Source of the DNA: an uncultured Eubacteriales bacterium
GTDB taxonomy: Bacteria; Bacillota; Clostridia; Oscillospirales; CAG-272
Assembly (NCBI GenBank): GCA_934525675.1
Contig: CAKSZH010000005.1
Location: 102,978-166,977, forward strand
Length of the DNA: 64,000 nucleotides
Direction: 5' to 3'
This document shows, piece by piece, positions 17,791 to 29,000 of this stretch. Within the stretch, counting starts at the first letter, position 1. Each line of letters opens with the position of its first letter. The position numbers and the translations under genes are program-made. The notes beneath the pieces are model-generated. The model saw only the letters and a list, made by a program, of their open reading frames with translations. It was not told where the DNA came from and made no database searches.

Positions 17791-19206
17791 ATGTTTAAGT
17801 ATATAATCAAGCGGCTTCTCATCTCCATCCTGATCCTGTTCGGGGTTTCCCTGATTATCTACACGCTTGTGCGGATGATGCCAAACGACTACATTGACAA
17901 GAAGTTTGCAACACAGATCAGCACCGGAGCTGTCAAGCAGGCGGATGTTGACCGCTTCAAGAAGCTCTACGGTCTGGCGACCCCGGACGCGTATCTTCAT
18001 GTTGACATAGACGGATACGGACGCTTTACGGCGGACACCAAGGAGACGACATACCAGACCTATCATGGCACGGAAGGGACCGATCCCTCGGCATGGTATT
18101 CCTGGTATGCGTTGTCTTTTGATTCCGCAGACGGTAAAATGCGCCTGAATCTGAATTACGACGAATTGAAATCCACGCAGACGTTTGACATTTTCGAGGT
18201 TGAAACCTCGGAGACCAAAAACGCTGACGGAAAAGCCGAGACCACGGAAAAGCTGACCAAGTTGGCAAGCGGTGTGTACACCATCGACACGGTGCTGAAC
18301 GGTCGGGACATTGCCGGAATTTCCCTCACTTTCAGCGGGGAATCCTCACCCAGAACCGCCGACATCAGCTATGCGCAGGCAACCGGCTGGCAGAAGTTCC
18401 AGTCGGTCGTGCACGGCTATCTGACGTGGGTCAACAACATGCTGCACGGCGACCTCGGCAACTCTTTCAAATATGACAAGCCCGTGGCGAAGGTCATCGG
18501 CGAGAACATGTGGATCTCTTTTGCCATTGCTGCAATTGCAACGGTGCTTCAGTTCCTCATCGCCATCCCGCTCGGCATTTCGAGCGCGACGCACCAGTAT
18601 TCGGTGCGCGACTATACGGTCACCATTTTCACGATGATCGGTCTGTCGCTTCCGACCTACTTCTTCGCGGCGATCGTCATCAAGCTGTTCGCGGTTGACC
18701 TTGGCTGGCTTCCTGTCAACGGTCTTCTGTACGCGAGCAAGGACTACGGAACCGATTTTCTCGGTGTAATGGAGAAGTTCGGCGATATTGCACGCCACCT
18801 GGTGCTGCCGATTGCGGTCAGCGTTCTTCTGTCCATCGGCGGTCTGATGCGCTACACGCGTACCAATACCCTGGAGGTGCTCAACGCCGATTACATCCGT
18901 ACCGCGCGTGCAAAAGGACTTTCCGAGCATACGGTCATCTACAAGCACGCATTCCGTAACACCATGATCCCTCTGGCAACTCTGCTTGCCGGCATCCTGC
19001 CGTCTCTCTTCGGCGGTATGATGATTACGGAGCAGGTATTCGGTATCGACGGTATCGGTCGTCTTGCATATCAGGCGCTCAAGGACGGCGACGTGCCGTT
19101 TGTCATGGGCTACAATATGTTCCTGGCGATTCTGACCATCATCGGAACGCTCTTCTCGGATATCATGTACTCGGTGGTTGACCCGCGGGTCAAGCTGGGT
19201 AAGTAA
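17791..19206 (+). CDS. oppB: Oligopeptide ABC transporter permease OppB/DppB with extracellular insertion
   Basis: A 471-residue permease; the usual length is 305-340. The first membrane helix is at about 8-30. The conserved stretch HGDLGNSF (about 215-222) and the TM2-TM6 core (VAKVIGENMWISFAIAAI, then the EAA loop RTARAKGLSEHTVIYKHAF at about 370-388) are typical. Between helix 1 and HGDLG about 140 extra residues (about 60-200) are inserted on the outside, beta-rich with Asp, Thr and Lys. The paired binding protein and second permease also carry additions, which suggests a modified docking surface. The last residues include YSVVDPRVKLGK, standard for the family. Confidence 0.94.
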   Translation: MFKYIIKRLLISILILFGVSLIIYTLVRMMPNDYIDKKFATQISTGAVKQADVDRFKKLYGLATPDAYLHVDIDGYGRFTADTKETTYQTYHGTEGTDPSAWYSWYALSFDSADGKMRLNLNYDELKSTQTFDIFEVETSETKNADGKAETTEKLTKLASGVYTIDTVLNGRDIAGISLTFSGESSPRTADISYAQATGWQKFQSVVHGYLTWVNNMLHGDLGNSFKYDKPVAKVIGENMWISFAIAAIATVLQFLIAIPLGISSATHQYSVRDYTVTIFTMIGLSLPTYFFAAIVIKLFAVDLGWLPVNGLLYASKDYGTDFLGVMEKFGDIARHLVLPIAVSVLLSIGGLMRYTRTNTLEVLNADYIRTARAKGLSEHTVIYKHAFRNTMIPLATLLAGILPSLFGGMMITEQVFGIDGIGRLAYQALKDGDVPFVMGYNMFLAILTIIGTLFSDIMYSVVDPRVKLGK

Positions 19207-19219
19207 GGAGGCAAAGCGA

Positions 19220-20419
19220 ATGGATGACAAGCATACCCCGTCCTCCCTCGAAAACATGGAGAACATCACAAACGCCGAGTCTCTGAACAAAATGGATTCC
19301 CTCGCGGAAGAGGCTGCCGAAAGCGAAGCGGTAGCCGCCGCAGAAGCCAAGGCGGGGATCCCCGGCGAGGAGCCGGAGGCGGTTCGCTCCGAGGCGGAAG
19401 CCGAAGAGGTTGCGGACGCCGAAGCACAGGCTGAAACCGAGACCTATCAGGAGATGAGCCCGATGCGGCTGATCCTCCGCAGATTTTTCCGTTCCAAGCT
19501 GTCTATTGTCGGCATTGTCATGATCGTGTTCCTGTTCCTCTTTTCCTTCTTAGGCCCGGTGGTGTATTCCACCTACGGCGAGGAAACACAGGACGAAAGC
19601 TCGGTCGTGACGCCCATCTACAAGACCTTTGAAGTCACCGACTCCGAGGGCAACAAGGTAGAGGTTGTGGAGGAAGTGCAGAGCGTGACCAAGCTCAACT
19701 CCTACGCCTCTCCCAGTAAGGAACACCCGCTTGGCACCGACGACAAGGGCATGGACGTCCTCGTCCGTCTGATGTACGGCGGCAGAATCTCGCTTACCAT
19801 CGGTTTTATCGTCGTCATTCTGGAAACGCTGCTCGGCGTGATCCTTGGCGGTATTTCCGGTTATTTCGGCGGCTGGGTCGATCAGGTCATCATGCGTATC
19901 GTGGATATTTTCAACTGTATTCCGACCCTGCCGTTGCTCCTGATTGCATCCGCCGTGATCGATTCGTGGAACGTACCCGCGGATCAGCGTATTTTCATTC
20001 TGATGGCATTCATCACGATCTTCAGCTGGAGCGGTGTCGCAAGACTCGTCCGCGGACAGATCCTTTTCCTGCGTGAGCAGGAGTACATTACCGCAACCGA
20101 GGTCATGGGTCTTTCTTCCTTCCGGAAGATCTTCCATCACCTCATTCCGAACGTCATGCCGCAGCTCATCGTTTCGATGACGCTGGGACTCGGCAGCGTC
20201 ATCCTGTATGAATCCACCCTGAGTTATCTCGGACTCGGTGTCCAGCTCCCGAAGGCGGCATGGGGTACCATGATCGCAACGGCGAACGATCCTCAGGTGC
20301 TCAGCTATCACCTCAATATGTGGCTTCCCGCCGGTATCATGATCGTGATTGCAGTGCTCGGATTCAACTTCATCGGCGACGGTCTGCGTGACGCGATGGA
20401 CCCGAAGGCGAGAAAGTAA
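19220..20419 (+). CDS. oppC: Oligopeptide ABC transporter permease OppC/DppC with acidic N-terminal extension
   Basis: A 399-residue second permease. Residues 1-80 form a cytoplasmic extension rich in Glu and Ala. The family core starts near 84 (MRLILRRFFRSKLSIVG), with TM1 at about 93-115, an extracellular part that keeps HPLGTDDKGMDVL (about 169-181) and the EAA loop TATEVMGLSS (about 291-300) with FNFIGDGLRDAMDPK at the end. ATG at 19220 has GGAGG eight bases upstream; the frame is open to 19178 but that part overlaps the previous gene. About 35 residues between TM1 and HPLGTDD are additional to the compact family form. Confidence 0.94.
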   Translation: MDDKHTPSSLENMENITNAESLNKMDSLAEEAAESEAVAAAEAKAGIPGEEPEAVRSEAEAEEVADAEAQAETETYQEMSPMRLILRRFFRSKLSIVGIVMIVFLFLFSFLGPVVYSTYGEETQDESSVVTPIYKTFEVTDSEGNKVEVVEEVQSVTKLNSYASPSKEHPLGTDDKGMDVLVRLMYGGRISLTIGFIVVILETLLGVILGGISGYFGGWVDQVIMRIVDIFNCIPTLPLLLIASAVIDSWNVPADQRIFILMAFITIFSWSGVARLVRGQILFLREQEYITATEVMGLSSFRKIFHHLIPNVMPQLIVSMTLGLGSVILYESTLSYLGLGVQLPKAAWGTMIATANDPQVLSYHLNMWLPAGIMIVIAVLGFNFIGDGLRDAMDPKARK

Positions 20420-20426
20420 GGGGAAT

Positions 20427-21587
20427 ATGATGAAGAAGAAAAAGAATAATTCGGATTATATTTCGCTGAAGGACAGCCGGGAGATCATTCGCTACAATGT
20501 CAAGCAGATGAAGTATTACGAGGCACAGAAGCGGCGCAAGAAGCTCCCCGAGGAGTACACGGTGCCGATGCATGACCCAGATAATATCATTGAGATCGAC
20601 GGACTCAAGACGGTGTTCTTCACGGACAACGGCACGGTCATGTCGGTCAACGGCGTTTCCTTTGACATCCCGAAAAACAAGATCGTCGGTGTGGTCGGCG
20701 AATCCGGCTGCGGCAAGAGCGTGACCTCGCTCTCCATCATGCAGCTGGTGCAGGCTCCCCAGGGTCAGGTGGTGGACGGTCAGATCCGTTTCAACTCCGG
20801 CGACCTCGGCGCGGACAAAAACGGCAATCCTCTCGGCTACAACATTGTCAACATGCCTACCAAGGAGCTGTACAAGATCCGCGGTAAGGACATTACGATG
20901 ATCTTCCAGGAACCCATGACCTCGCTCAACCCGGTGTTCACCATCGGCTATCAGCTTGACGAGGTTTCCTTCCTGCACACGCCGGAGTTGACCAAGGAAC
21001 AGGTCAAGGCGTACAGCATCGAGATGCTCCGCAAGGTCGGTATCTCCATGCCGGAGCACACCTATGAATCCTATCCGCACGAGCTGTCCGGCGGTATGCG
21101 GCAGAGAGTCATGATCGCCATGGCGCTTGCCGGCAAGCCCAAGCTCATCATTGCGGACGAACCCACCACGGCGCTTGACGTGACCATTCAGGCACAGATC
21201 CTCGAGCTTCTCCGCGACCTGCAGAGAAAAGAGGGCTGCTCCATCATGCTCATCACCCATGACCTCGGCGTCATTGCGGAGATGGCAGACGAAGTCGTCG
21301 TCATGTATGCCGGGCGCGTGATTGAAAAGGGAACCGCACAGGATATATTCCATAATCCTCTGCATCCCTACACCATCGGTCTGCAGAAGAGCAAGCCGAT
21401 GATCAATTCCAATGTCAACGAGCCGCTCTACTCCATCCCCGGTCAGGTGCCGAACCCCATCAACCTGCCCGACCACTGCTACTTCAAGGGCAGATGCGAG
21501 AAGTGCATCGGCAAATGTAAGGGACCCTATCCGTGCGGCGTTCAGGTTTCGGACACCCACTGGGTCGCCTGCTACCTCTACGAGTGA
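20427..21587 (+). CDS. oppD: Oligopeptide ABC transporter ATP-binding protein OppD/DppD
   Basis: A 386-residue ATPase subunit that powers the importer. Walker A is GESGCGKS at about 91-98, the Q-loop follows in MIFQEPMTSLNP, the signature is LSGGMRQR (about 219-226), Walker B LIIADEPT (about 240-247), and the switch His is in ITHDLG (about 276). The C-terminal oligopeptide-transporter domain has several Cys (GRCEKCIGKC) that resemble a metal or Fe-S site found in this family. A basic N-terminal extension of about 35 residues precedes the ATPase domain. Two adjacent ATG codons (20427, 20430) are possible; AGGGGAA is upstream. Stop to next ATG is 18 bp. Confidence 0.96.
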   Translation: MMKKKKNNSDYISLKDSREIIRYNVKQMKYYEAQKRRKKLPEEYTVPMHDPDNIIEIDGLKTVFFTDNGTVMSVNGVSFDIPKNKIVGVVGESGCGKSVTSLSIMQLVQAPQGQVVDGQIRFNSGDLGADKNGNPLGYNIVNMPTKELYKIRGKDITMIFQEPMTSLNPVFTIGYQLDEVSFLHTPELTKEQVKAYSIEMLRKVGISMPEHTYESYPHELSGGMRQRVMIAMALAGKPKLIIADEPTTALDVTIQAQILELLRDLQRKEGCSIMLITHDLGVIAEMADEVVVMYAGRVIEKGTAQDIFHNPLHPYTIGLQKSKPMINSNVNEPLYSIPGQVPNPINLPDHCYFKGRCEKCIGKCKGPYPCGVQVSDTHWVACYLYE

Positions 21588-21605
21588 CGGAAAGGAGGAA
21601 TCATC

Positions 21606-22667
21606 ATGGCAGAAGAAATCAAAAACAAACCGGATGCCGAAGAAATCCTCCGGGTCGAGCATCTGAAGAAGTACTTCCCGATTGAGAAGAACCTTTTCGG
21701 CAAGACGACAGCCTATCTTCGTGCGGTGGACGACGTCAGCTTCACGGTGAAGCGCGGAACGACCATCGGTATCGTGGGCGAGTCGGGCTGCGGTAAGACC
21801 ACGCTCGGCAGAACCATCCTCCGTCTTTACGACGTGGACGGCGGCAAGATCTATTTCAAGGGCAACGATATTACCAACCTGTCCCGCGGACAGATGCAGA
21901 AATACCGCACCCAGATCCAGCTGGTATTCCAGGACCCGTATTCCAGCCTTCCTCCCCGTATGACGGTGGGCAACATCATCGCCGAGGCGGTGAAGGTCCA
22001 TCACATCGTACCGGCGGCGGAGGTCTATGAATACGTGCTCGACATCATGCAGAAGTGTGGGCTTCGTCCCCAGTTCTACGACCGTTACCCGCACGAGTTT
22101 TCCGGCGGTCAGCGGCAGAGAATCTGCATTGCCCGTGCGCTTGCCGTCAAGCCGGAACTGATCATCTGCGACGAGCCTGTTTCGGCGCTGGACGTGTCCA
22201 TTCAGGCGCAGATTATCAACCTGCTCAAGGAACTCCAGAACAACATGGGCTTCACCTATCTCTTCATTTCGCACGATCTGTCTGTCGTCAAGTACATCAC
22301 GGACCAGATCCTTGTCATGTACCTCGGCAATATGATGGAGCTCGGCAAGACGGAGGAGATTTTCGCAAATCCCCTGCATCCTTACACGCAGGCGCTGTTT
22401 TCCGCAGTGCCGGTTCCGGATCCGGATGTCAAGATGAACCGGATCATCCTGAATGGAGACATTCCGTCTCCCGCGAACCCGCCCAAGGGATGCAAATTCC
22501 ACACCAGATGCGCAAAGTGCATGAAGGTGTGCGAATGTGTTGACCCGAAATACATCGAGGTTGCTCCCGGGCACCATGTTGCCTGCCATCTTTACGACAA
22601 AGAGGCAATGGAGCATCCCGAGACATTGATAGAACAGACAGCCAAGACGGAAACGCCGGCGCATTGA
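21606..22667 (+). CDS. oppF: Oligopeptide ABC transporter ATP-binding protein OppF/DppF
   Basis: A 353-residue partner ATPase. Walker A GESGCGKTT is at about 57-65, Q-loop LVFQDPYSS, signature FSGGQRQR (about 163-170), Walker B LIICDEPVSAL (about 185-195) and the switch His in SHDLSV. The C-terminal segment repeats the Cys-rich form GCKFHTRCAKCMKVC. AAGGAGG lies seven bases before the ATG. It closes the transport operon; the next gene starts 69 bp later after a hairpin. Confidence 0.96.
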   Translation: MAEEIKNKPDAEEILRVEHLKKYFPIEKNLFGKTTAYLRAVDDVSFTVKRGTTIGIVGESGCGKTTLGRTILRLYDVDGGKIYFKGNDITNLSRGQMQKYRTQIQLVFQDPYSSLPPRMTVGNIIAEAVKVHHIVPAAEVYEYVLDIMQKCGLRPQFYDRYPHEFSGGQRQRICIARALAVKPELIICDEPVSALDVSIQAQIINLLKELQNNMGFTYLFISHDLSVVKYITDQILVMYLGNMMELGKTEEIFANPLHPYTQALFSAVPVPDPDVKMNRIILNGDIPSPANPPKGCKFHTRCAKCMKVCECVDPKYIEVAPGHHVACHLYDKEAMEHPETLIEQTAKTETPAH

Positions 22668-22704
22668 CAGCCGTGCCGGCAGAAATTCGGAGGACGTGCC
22701 CGGC

Positions 22705-22728
22705 GTCCGGCAAAGCCCCTCGCCGGAC
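22705..22728 (+). other. Intercistronic hairpin
   Basis: GTCCGGC (22705-22711) pairs with GCCGGAC (22722-22728) around a 10-base loop in the gap between the ATPase gene and the small membrane-protein gene. No T-tract follows. Confidence 0.45.
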
Positions 22729-22736
22729 ACATCCGC

Positions 22737-22988
22737 ATGAGTGATATGAAAAAGAAAAATAAAGTTCGCAAAGCCCCTTATATCGATGACGGACATACCA
22801 TTTACGATATGTCCGGACTGACCGATCAGAGAAAAGAATCGGATCCCGAAAACAACGTTCGGCTAAGCAGAAAAGAGAAGTGGGCGGCAACGCGCGCCGC
22901 TTTTCGGGTATATCTGCCGGGTCTCGTGGCGATTTTACTCGGGTTCGGATTGACCATGCTGCTCATCTGGTTCTGGCTTTGCAAATAA
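22737..22988 (+). CDS. Small single-pass membrane protein
   Basis: An 83-residue protein with a basic start (MKKKNKVRK), a soluble segment containing DDGHTIYDMSGL, and one membrane helix near the C-terminus (VAILLGFGLTMLLIWFWL, about 64-81). It has no recognised function; short proteins of similar layout occur in clostridial genomes. Its ribosome site is poor and ATG at 22746 is an alternative start, but composition and the clear helix suggest a real gene. It lies in the gap between the oligopeptide ATPase and the giant protease. Confidence 0.6.
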   Translation: MSDMKKKNKVRKAPYIDDGHTIYDMSGLTDQRKESDPENNVRLSRKEKWAATRAAFRVYLPGLVAILLGFGLTMLLIWFWLCK

Positions 22989-23005
22989 GTAAAAGGAGAA
23001 TTCCC

Positions 23006-26000
23006 GTGCAAAAGAAACTGTTATCTCTTTTGGCAATCGTTTTGTTGCTGTCACTTTTGCTGTCCACCGTTCTGACCTCCTGCGCGTCGGTTGCGGACCT
23101 CATCCCTTCCGTGACGGGCGGCGGAACCTCCGATGGCAGTCAGTCCGGTAGCGGAACGAATACCAACCCGCAGCAACTCCAGATCTTCAACACAGGGCTG
23201 AAGCTCTCTCAGGAACAGTCCCTGTCGAGGATCAAGGCGGAATACTTAAAGGAAAACGGCGGTTACAAGGACGACGACGTGGTTGTCGCTATTGTATCTC
23301 TGTCTTCTCCCGCCCTGATTGATGTCTATCTGGAAAATGAGAGAATTTCCTCCCGGATGAGCCTTGCAGAATATGCCGCTTCCTCCGAGGGACAGACCAG
23401 AATCGCACAGCTGACCGACGAGCAGGATGCCCTGATCGCCGAACTGCGGGAAAAGGGTCTGATCGATAAGGTAGAAAATACATACACGACGATCCTCAAC
23501 GGCGTTGCGGTTTCCACGAAGTACGGTAACTTCAAGAAGCTCAGTGCCGAGAAGAACGTCTCGAAGACGATCCTGTCGGATACCTTCAACCGCCCGCAGT
23601 CCGTCAAGAGTTCTGACGCATCTGCCATTGTGAATGCGGTTGATATTTACCCGACCGGTATTTTTGATTCCAGCAGTGTCAGCTTCACCGGCAAAGGAAC
23701 GGCTGTCGCCGTGCTTGACTCCGGCTTTGACTGCGATCACACGGTGTTCTCCACCATGCCCTCCGGCGATGTGCTCATCACCCCGCAGGACGTGGCAAAG
23801 ATCCTCGGTGCCTCCGTCGCGGATAAGCTCGCCGGCGGTGTTGAACTTGCGGACGTGTACGTCAACAAGAAGATCCCGTTCGCGTTTGACTACGCGGACA
23901 AGGACACCGACGTTTACCCCTATGACTCCGAGCACGGCACGCACGTGTCCGGCATCATCGGCGGTAAGGACGATACCATCACCGGTGTTGCGGTGGATAC
24001 CCAGCTGGTGCTCATGAAGGTGTTCCCCGACCTCGATTCGGGCGGCAGTTCCGAGGATATTCTTGCGGCTCTGGAAGACGCAGTGCTTCTCGGCGTGGAT
24101 GCCATCAATATGTCCCTCGGTTCCTCCTGCGGCTTTGCCCGCGAATCCGACGCGGATGCAACCAATGCCATCTACGACAAGATCAACGCAAGCGGCATCA
24201 GCCTTGTGACCGCCGGCAGTAACAGTTACAGTTCCGCATTCGGCGGCGCGCAGGGCAGCACCGGTAAGGTGACCAACCCCGATACCGGTACGGTCGGTTC
24301 TCCTTCCACCTATGATTCCGCACTTTCCGTTGCTTCCATCAGCGGCGTAAAGAGCCGTTACCTCATCGGCAACGGTTCTCAGGTCGTGTTCTTCAACGAA
24401 TCCAACTCCATCTCCGGCGACGCGAACAACTTCTACGATGAACTGCGCGACGCACTGAAGAAGCTCGGCGAGACCGACCAGGATGCGCAGAAGAAATACG
24501 ACGATCTCATGGCGGGAAAGAGCATTGAGATCGAATACGTGACCGTCCCCGGCGTCGGTATGCGTGCAAACTATACCGGACTTGACGTCAAGGGCAAGAT
24601 CGTTCTTGTCCGCCGCGGCGACAATACGTTTGAAGACAAGGCTTTCCAGGCAAAGAGTGCAGGTGCGCTTGCCTGCATCATCTACAACAACATCGAGGGT
24701 GACATCCTCATGTCGATGGGTAAATCCGACCACATTCCGACCATTTCCATCTCCAAGGAATCCGGCTCGCAGCTGGCGGAAAAGGAGTCCGGCACCCTCT
24801 CCCTCAACTACTCCCAGCAGGCAGGACCGTTTATGTCCGACTTCTCCAGCTGGGGACCCACTCCGAGCCTCGGACTCAAGCCGGAGATCACCGCGCACGG
24901 CGGTGAGATTCTCTCCGCAATCCCCGGCGGCGGATACGACAAGCTGAGCGGTACCTCCATGGCAAGTCCGAATATGTGCGGCATTGTGGTGCTCATCCGT
25001 CAGTATCTGAAGGAAAAGTATCCGGATTACTCCATGAAGCAGATCTCCGTCATGTGCAACCAGATGCTCATGTCCACGGCGACCATTGTGCAGAACAAAG
25101 AGGGCAATCCGTACTCTCCCCGGAAGCAGGGCGCGGGCCTTGCCAGCCTCTTCAATGTGGTCAACACCGGCGCATACCTGACGGTGGACGGCATTGACCG
25201 CACCAAGCTGGAGCTCGGCGACGACGCAAAGCGTACCGGCGTGTACGAAATGAGCTTCAATATCTGCAATATCTCCGACAAGGATCTGACTTACAAGCTC
25301 GGTCTGATCGGTATGACCGAGACGGTTTCCACCTCCGATGAGACCTTCGTCGCGGAGAAGGACCAGATCCTCGGCGGCACCTTCACGGCAACCGTGACGG
25401 GTGACGGCTCCTACGACGGTACCAATGTGACGGTCAAGGCGGGCAAGAGCGTTGCCGTCAAGCTGGTTTACACCCTGTCCGACGCAGACAAGCAGATGAT
25501 CGACAAGCTCTTCCCCTATGGTATGTACGTCGAGGGCTTTGTGACCCTTGAGTCGACCGAAGAGAAGGGCATTGACCTGAACATCCCGTTCCTCGCGTTC
25601 TACGGCGACTGGACGGAAGCTCCGATGTTCGACAAGACCTACTACGAGGTGGACAAGGAAGCGAAGGACGACTCCATCGACGAAGAGGACAAACTCAAAG
25701 CCGATTACTACGCAACCACCCCCTACGGTTCTTACTATCACAACTACATCATCCCGCTCGGCACCTACCTCTACGACGTGGACGCGAGCGCGTATGACAA
25801 GATTCCCGCATCGACCGATCATATCGCAATTTCCGATTCGCTCGGCACGGTGGACGGCTTCTCCGCTGTCTATGCGGGTCTGCTCCGCAACGCCAAAACC
25901 ATGACGTATACCATCACCGACAAGGTGACGGGCGAGGTCATGAAGGAACTGGTCGTGGAAAATGCGCACAAGGCATATTCCAACGGCGGTAAGCCGATCC

Positions 26001-29000
26001 CGGGATATGAATACCTGCGCTGGAAGACCACCGATCTCGGACTGGTCAACAACCGCCAGTATACCTTTACCATGACCGGTACGCTGGACTACGGCGACGG
26101 CGGTGTGAACACCAACAAGCGCAATTCCTTCAGCTTTGACTTCTGCGTGGACAACGAAGCGCCCGTACTCAAGAGCGTTTCCTATGAAAAGGTCTACGAC
26201 AAGTCCCAGAAGAAGGACCGTTACTACCTGACGATGGTGGTCTACGACAACCACTATGTCCAGTCCATCACGCCGATCGCATTCAACTCGACCTCTTCTT
26301 ATTCCTTCCTCTCCGAACACCCGATTCCGGTTTACGGAGAACGCGGGTCGGATGCAACCGTCCGCTTTGAAATCACCGATTATCTCGACAAGCTGTATGC
26401 AGACGGTCTTGTGACCAGCGCGCTTGCCTTCTCCATCGACGACTACGCGCTCAACTCCAACATTTTCATCTGCCAGCTTCCCGGCACCAAGGGCGATTTC
26501 TCCTTCACCAAGGACGGAACCCCGGACGGCGAGACGCTGAACATCCTGACCATTTACGAGGATGAGGTCGTTGACCTGACCCGTTACCTCGCTACCTCCG
26601 ACAAGACGGTGGACGAGGCGAAGGATTACCTCAAGTACCTGAGCTGGACTTCCTCCAATGAAAAGGTTGCACAGGTGAAAGAGGGCGAGGTCCGCGGCAT
26701 GGCACCCGGACGCGCAACCATTACCGTAGAAGAAGCGGTGGAACTCAAGCAGGCGGTGATTCTCGTTAACGTCAAGGCACGTCCTGATTCGGAGAACGAT
26801 ACGGAAGCGTCGGGAGTTTCGGAGCAATCCGCCGGGCCGGGAGGAGGTTCCTATTCGCTCTTGTCCATAGCGGATATGGCACAGAAGACGGATTCCGCAT
26901 CCGGCGCGACGATTTCTTCCATCCGGTTTGATTATTTCAACACCCTGTTCGCGTATTCCCGTTCGTCCGAGACGAGCGAGATCGGCGATACGGGTGATCG
27001 CACTTACGTTTCCGCTCTTTCCGGCGGAGGTGTTGCGCTGTACCCCGGTGAAAAGATTCAGCTCTTTTATAAGATCGATCCCTGGTACGTTTCCGACAAG
27101 TACGAGGTCACTTTCTCCTCAGACAACGAGGAGAGCGTGATTGTCGATCAGGACGGCGTGATGACCGCGCTCAAGAAGGGCAGTGCCAATATCACCGCCC
27201 GTGTCGCAGGTTCCAACCTTATGGCGTATATCCGCGTGACGGTCAAGAGCGAATTTGTCATTGATGAAAGCCGGACGCTTGTGGCATACAAGGGACTTGG
27301 CGGCGACGTGGTGATTCCGGATGACGAGGGTATCCTTTACATCGGCGCCTACGCGTTCTGTCTTTACGATACCGACAAGTCGATCGAGTTGCCGGATGAC
27401 GACAACGACGCAAACAAGATCCCGAAGAGTAACACTACGGTTACCTCCGTTACGATTCCCGCCGGTGTGAAGGAGATTCGCAAGTACGCGTTCTACAACT
27501 GCACCGGACTCAAAACCGTGATTCTGCCCGATTCGGTCAAGATCATCCGTGAGTATGCCTTCAATAAGGATGAAAAGCTGACCGAAATCGACCTGTCCCA
27601 TGTGGAACTGGTCGGCGCATATGCGTTCAGCGGATGCAAGTCGCTCGAAAACGTGGATTTTTCAAAGGTCTACGCGATCGGTGTCCGCGCATTTGAAAAC
27701 TGCTCCTCCCTGACCTACGCAAACCTGTCCAAGCTCCGTAACGCGGGCGCGTATGCGTTCAGAGGCTGCACCAACCTGGCGGAAGTCACCTTTGCGGAGA
27801 AAACCAAGCTCGCCGAGGGAATGTTTGCAAGAAGCGGACTGGTCACTGTCGATTTGTACACGACAATGGACATCCCGAAGTACTGCTTCTCCCAGTGTGA
27901 CAGACTGACGACCGTCAACATTTATCAGAATATTCACGAAGTCGGCTTCGGCGCGTTCTGCGAAAGCGACGTGCTGACCTCCGTCAACTTCAAGGGGACG
28001 GTCGATGTCATTGCCGAGCAGGCATTCTACGACTGTAACGGGCTTGTCTCCGTTACGCTTCCAGATTGCCCCGTTTCGCTCAGTAATTACAGTTTCTTTG
28101 ACTGCGACAAGCTCACGACCGTGACGCTCGGCAAAAACACCGAACTGACGGCTGTGAACGGCAGTGTCTTTGAGAAGACTTCGCTTTCCGACGTGGTCGT
28201 TCCCGCCGGAAACAGCAACTACCGCATGACAGGGAATTACCTGACGAACGCTTCCGGTGACACGATCCTTCTCGGTATGATCGGTAAACTGAACGGCGAT
28301 CTGGTGATCGACGGAAATGTCCGGACCATCGGTTCCGGTGCATTCGCCGGCGCGAAGATCACCTCGCTGACCGTTACCAATCCCGCGACCGTGATCTCGG
28401 ATTACGCATTTTCGAGATGCACGTCGCTTACAGAGGTCAATCTCCCCGCGAATATGACCGGTACCATCGGTGACAGCGCATTCCGCCGCACCACTGCTCT
28501 CCGGACCGTGAACGGTCTTGAGTCGGTCAAGTCGGTCGGATCTTACGCATTTGCCGACAGCGGTCTTACCTCTGTTACGATCGGCGAAAACGCAGAATAC
28601 GGCGAGGGCGCGTTCTTCCAGTCCAAGCTGGTTTCCGCAATGATCGGCAAAAACAGCCGGTTCGGACTCGGCGCATTCCAGAAGTGCTCTTACCTGACGA
28701 CGGTCAACATGCCCGCGGAGGGCGGCGTTCACTTCGGCAGATCCTGCTTTGAAGGCGACGTCAGCCTGTCCGATATCGATCTCCGTTTTGTGGATGAAAC
28801 CATCGAAGCGCAGACCTTCTACGGCTGCACCAAGCTGACGACGGCAAATCTGCAGAATGTGAAGTACATCGGTGATTACGCCTTTGCAGACTGCGCGGCG
28901 CTGAGCACCGTGTTGGTTCCGAAGGTCGTTTCCATCGGCGAGGGCGCATTTGCCCGCTACGCGAAGGATGCAAGCGCTCCGATTTTCAGCCGTATTGAAC

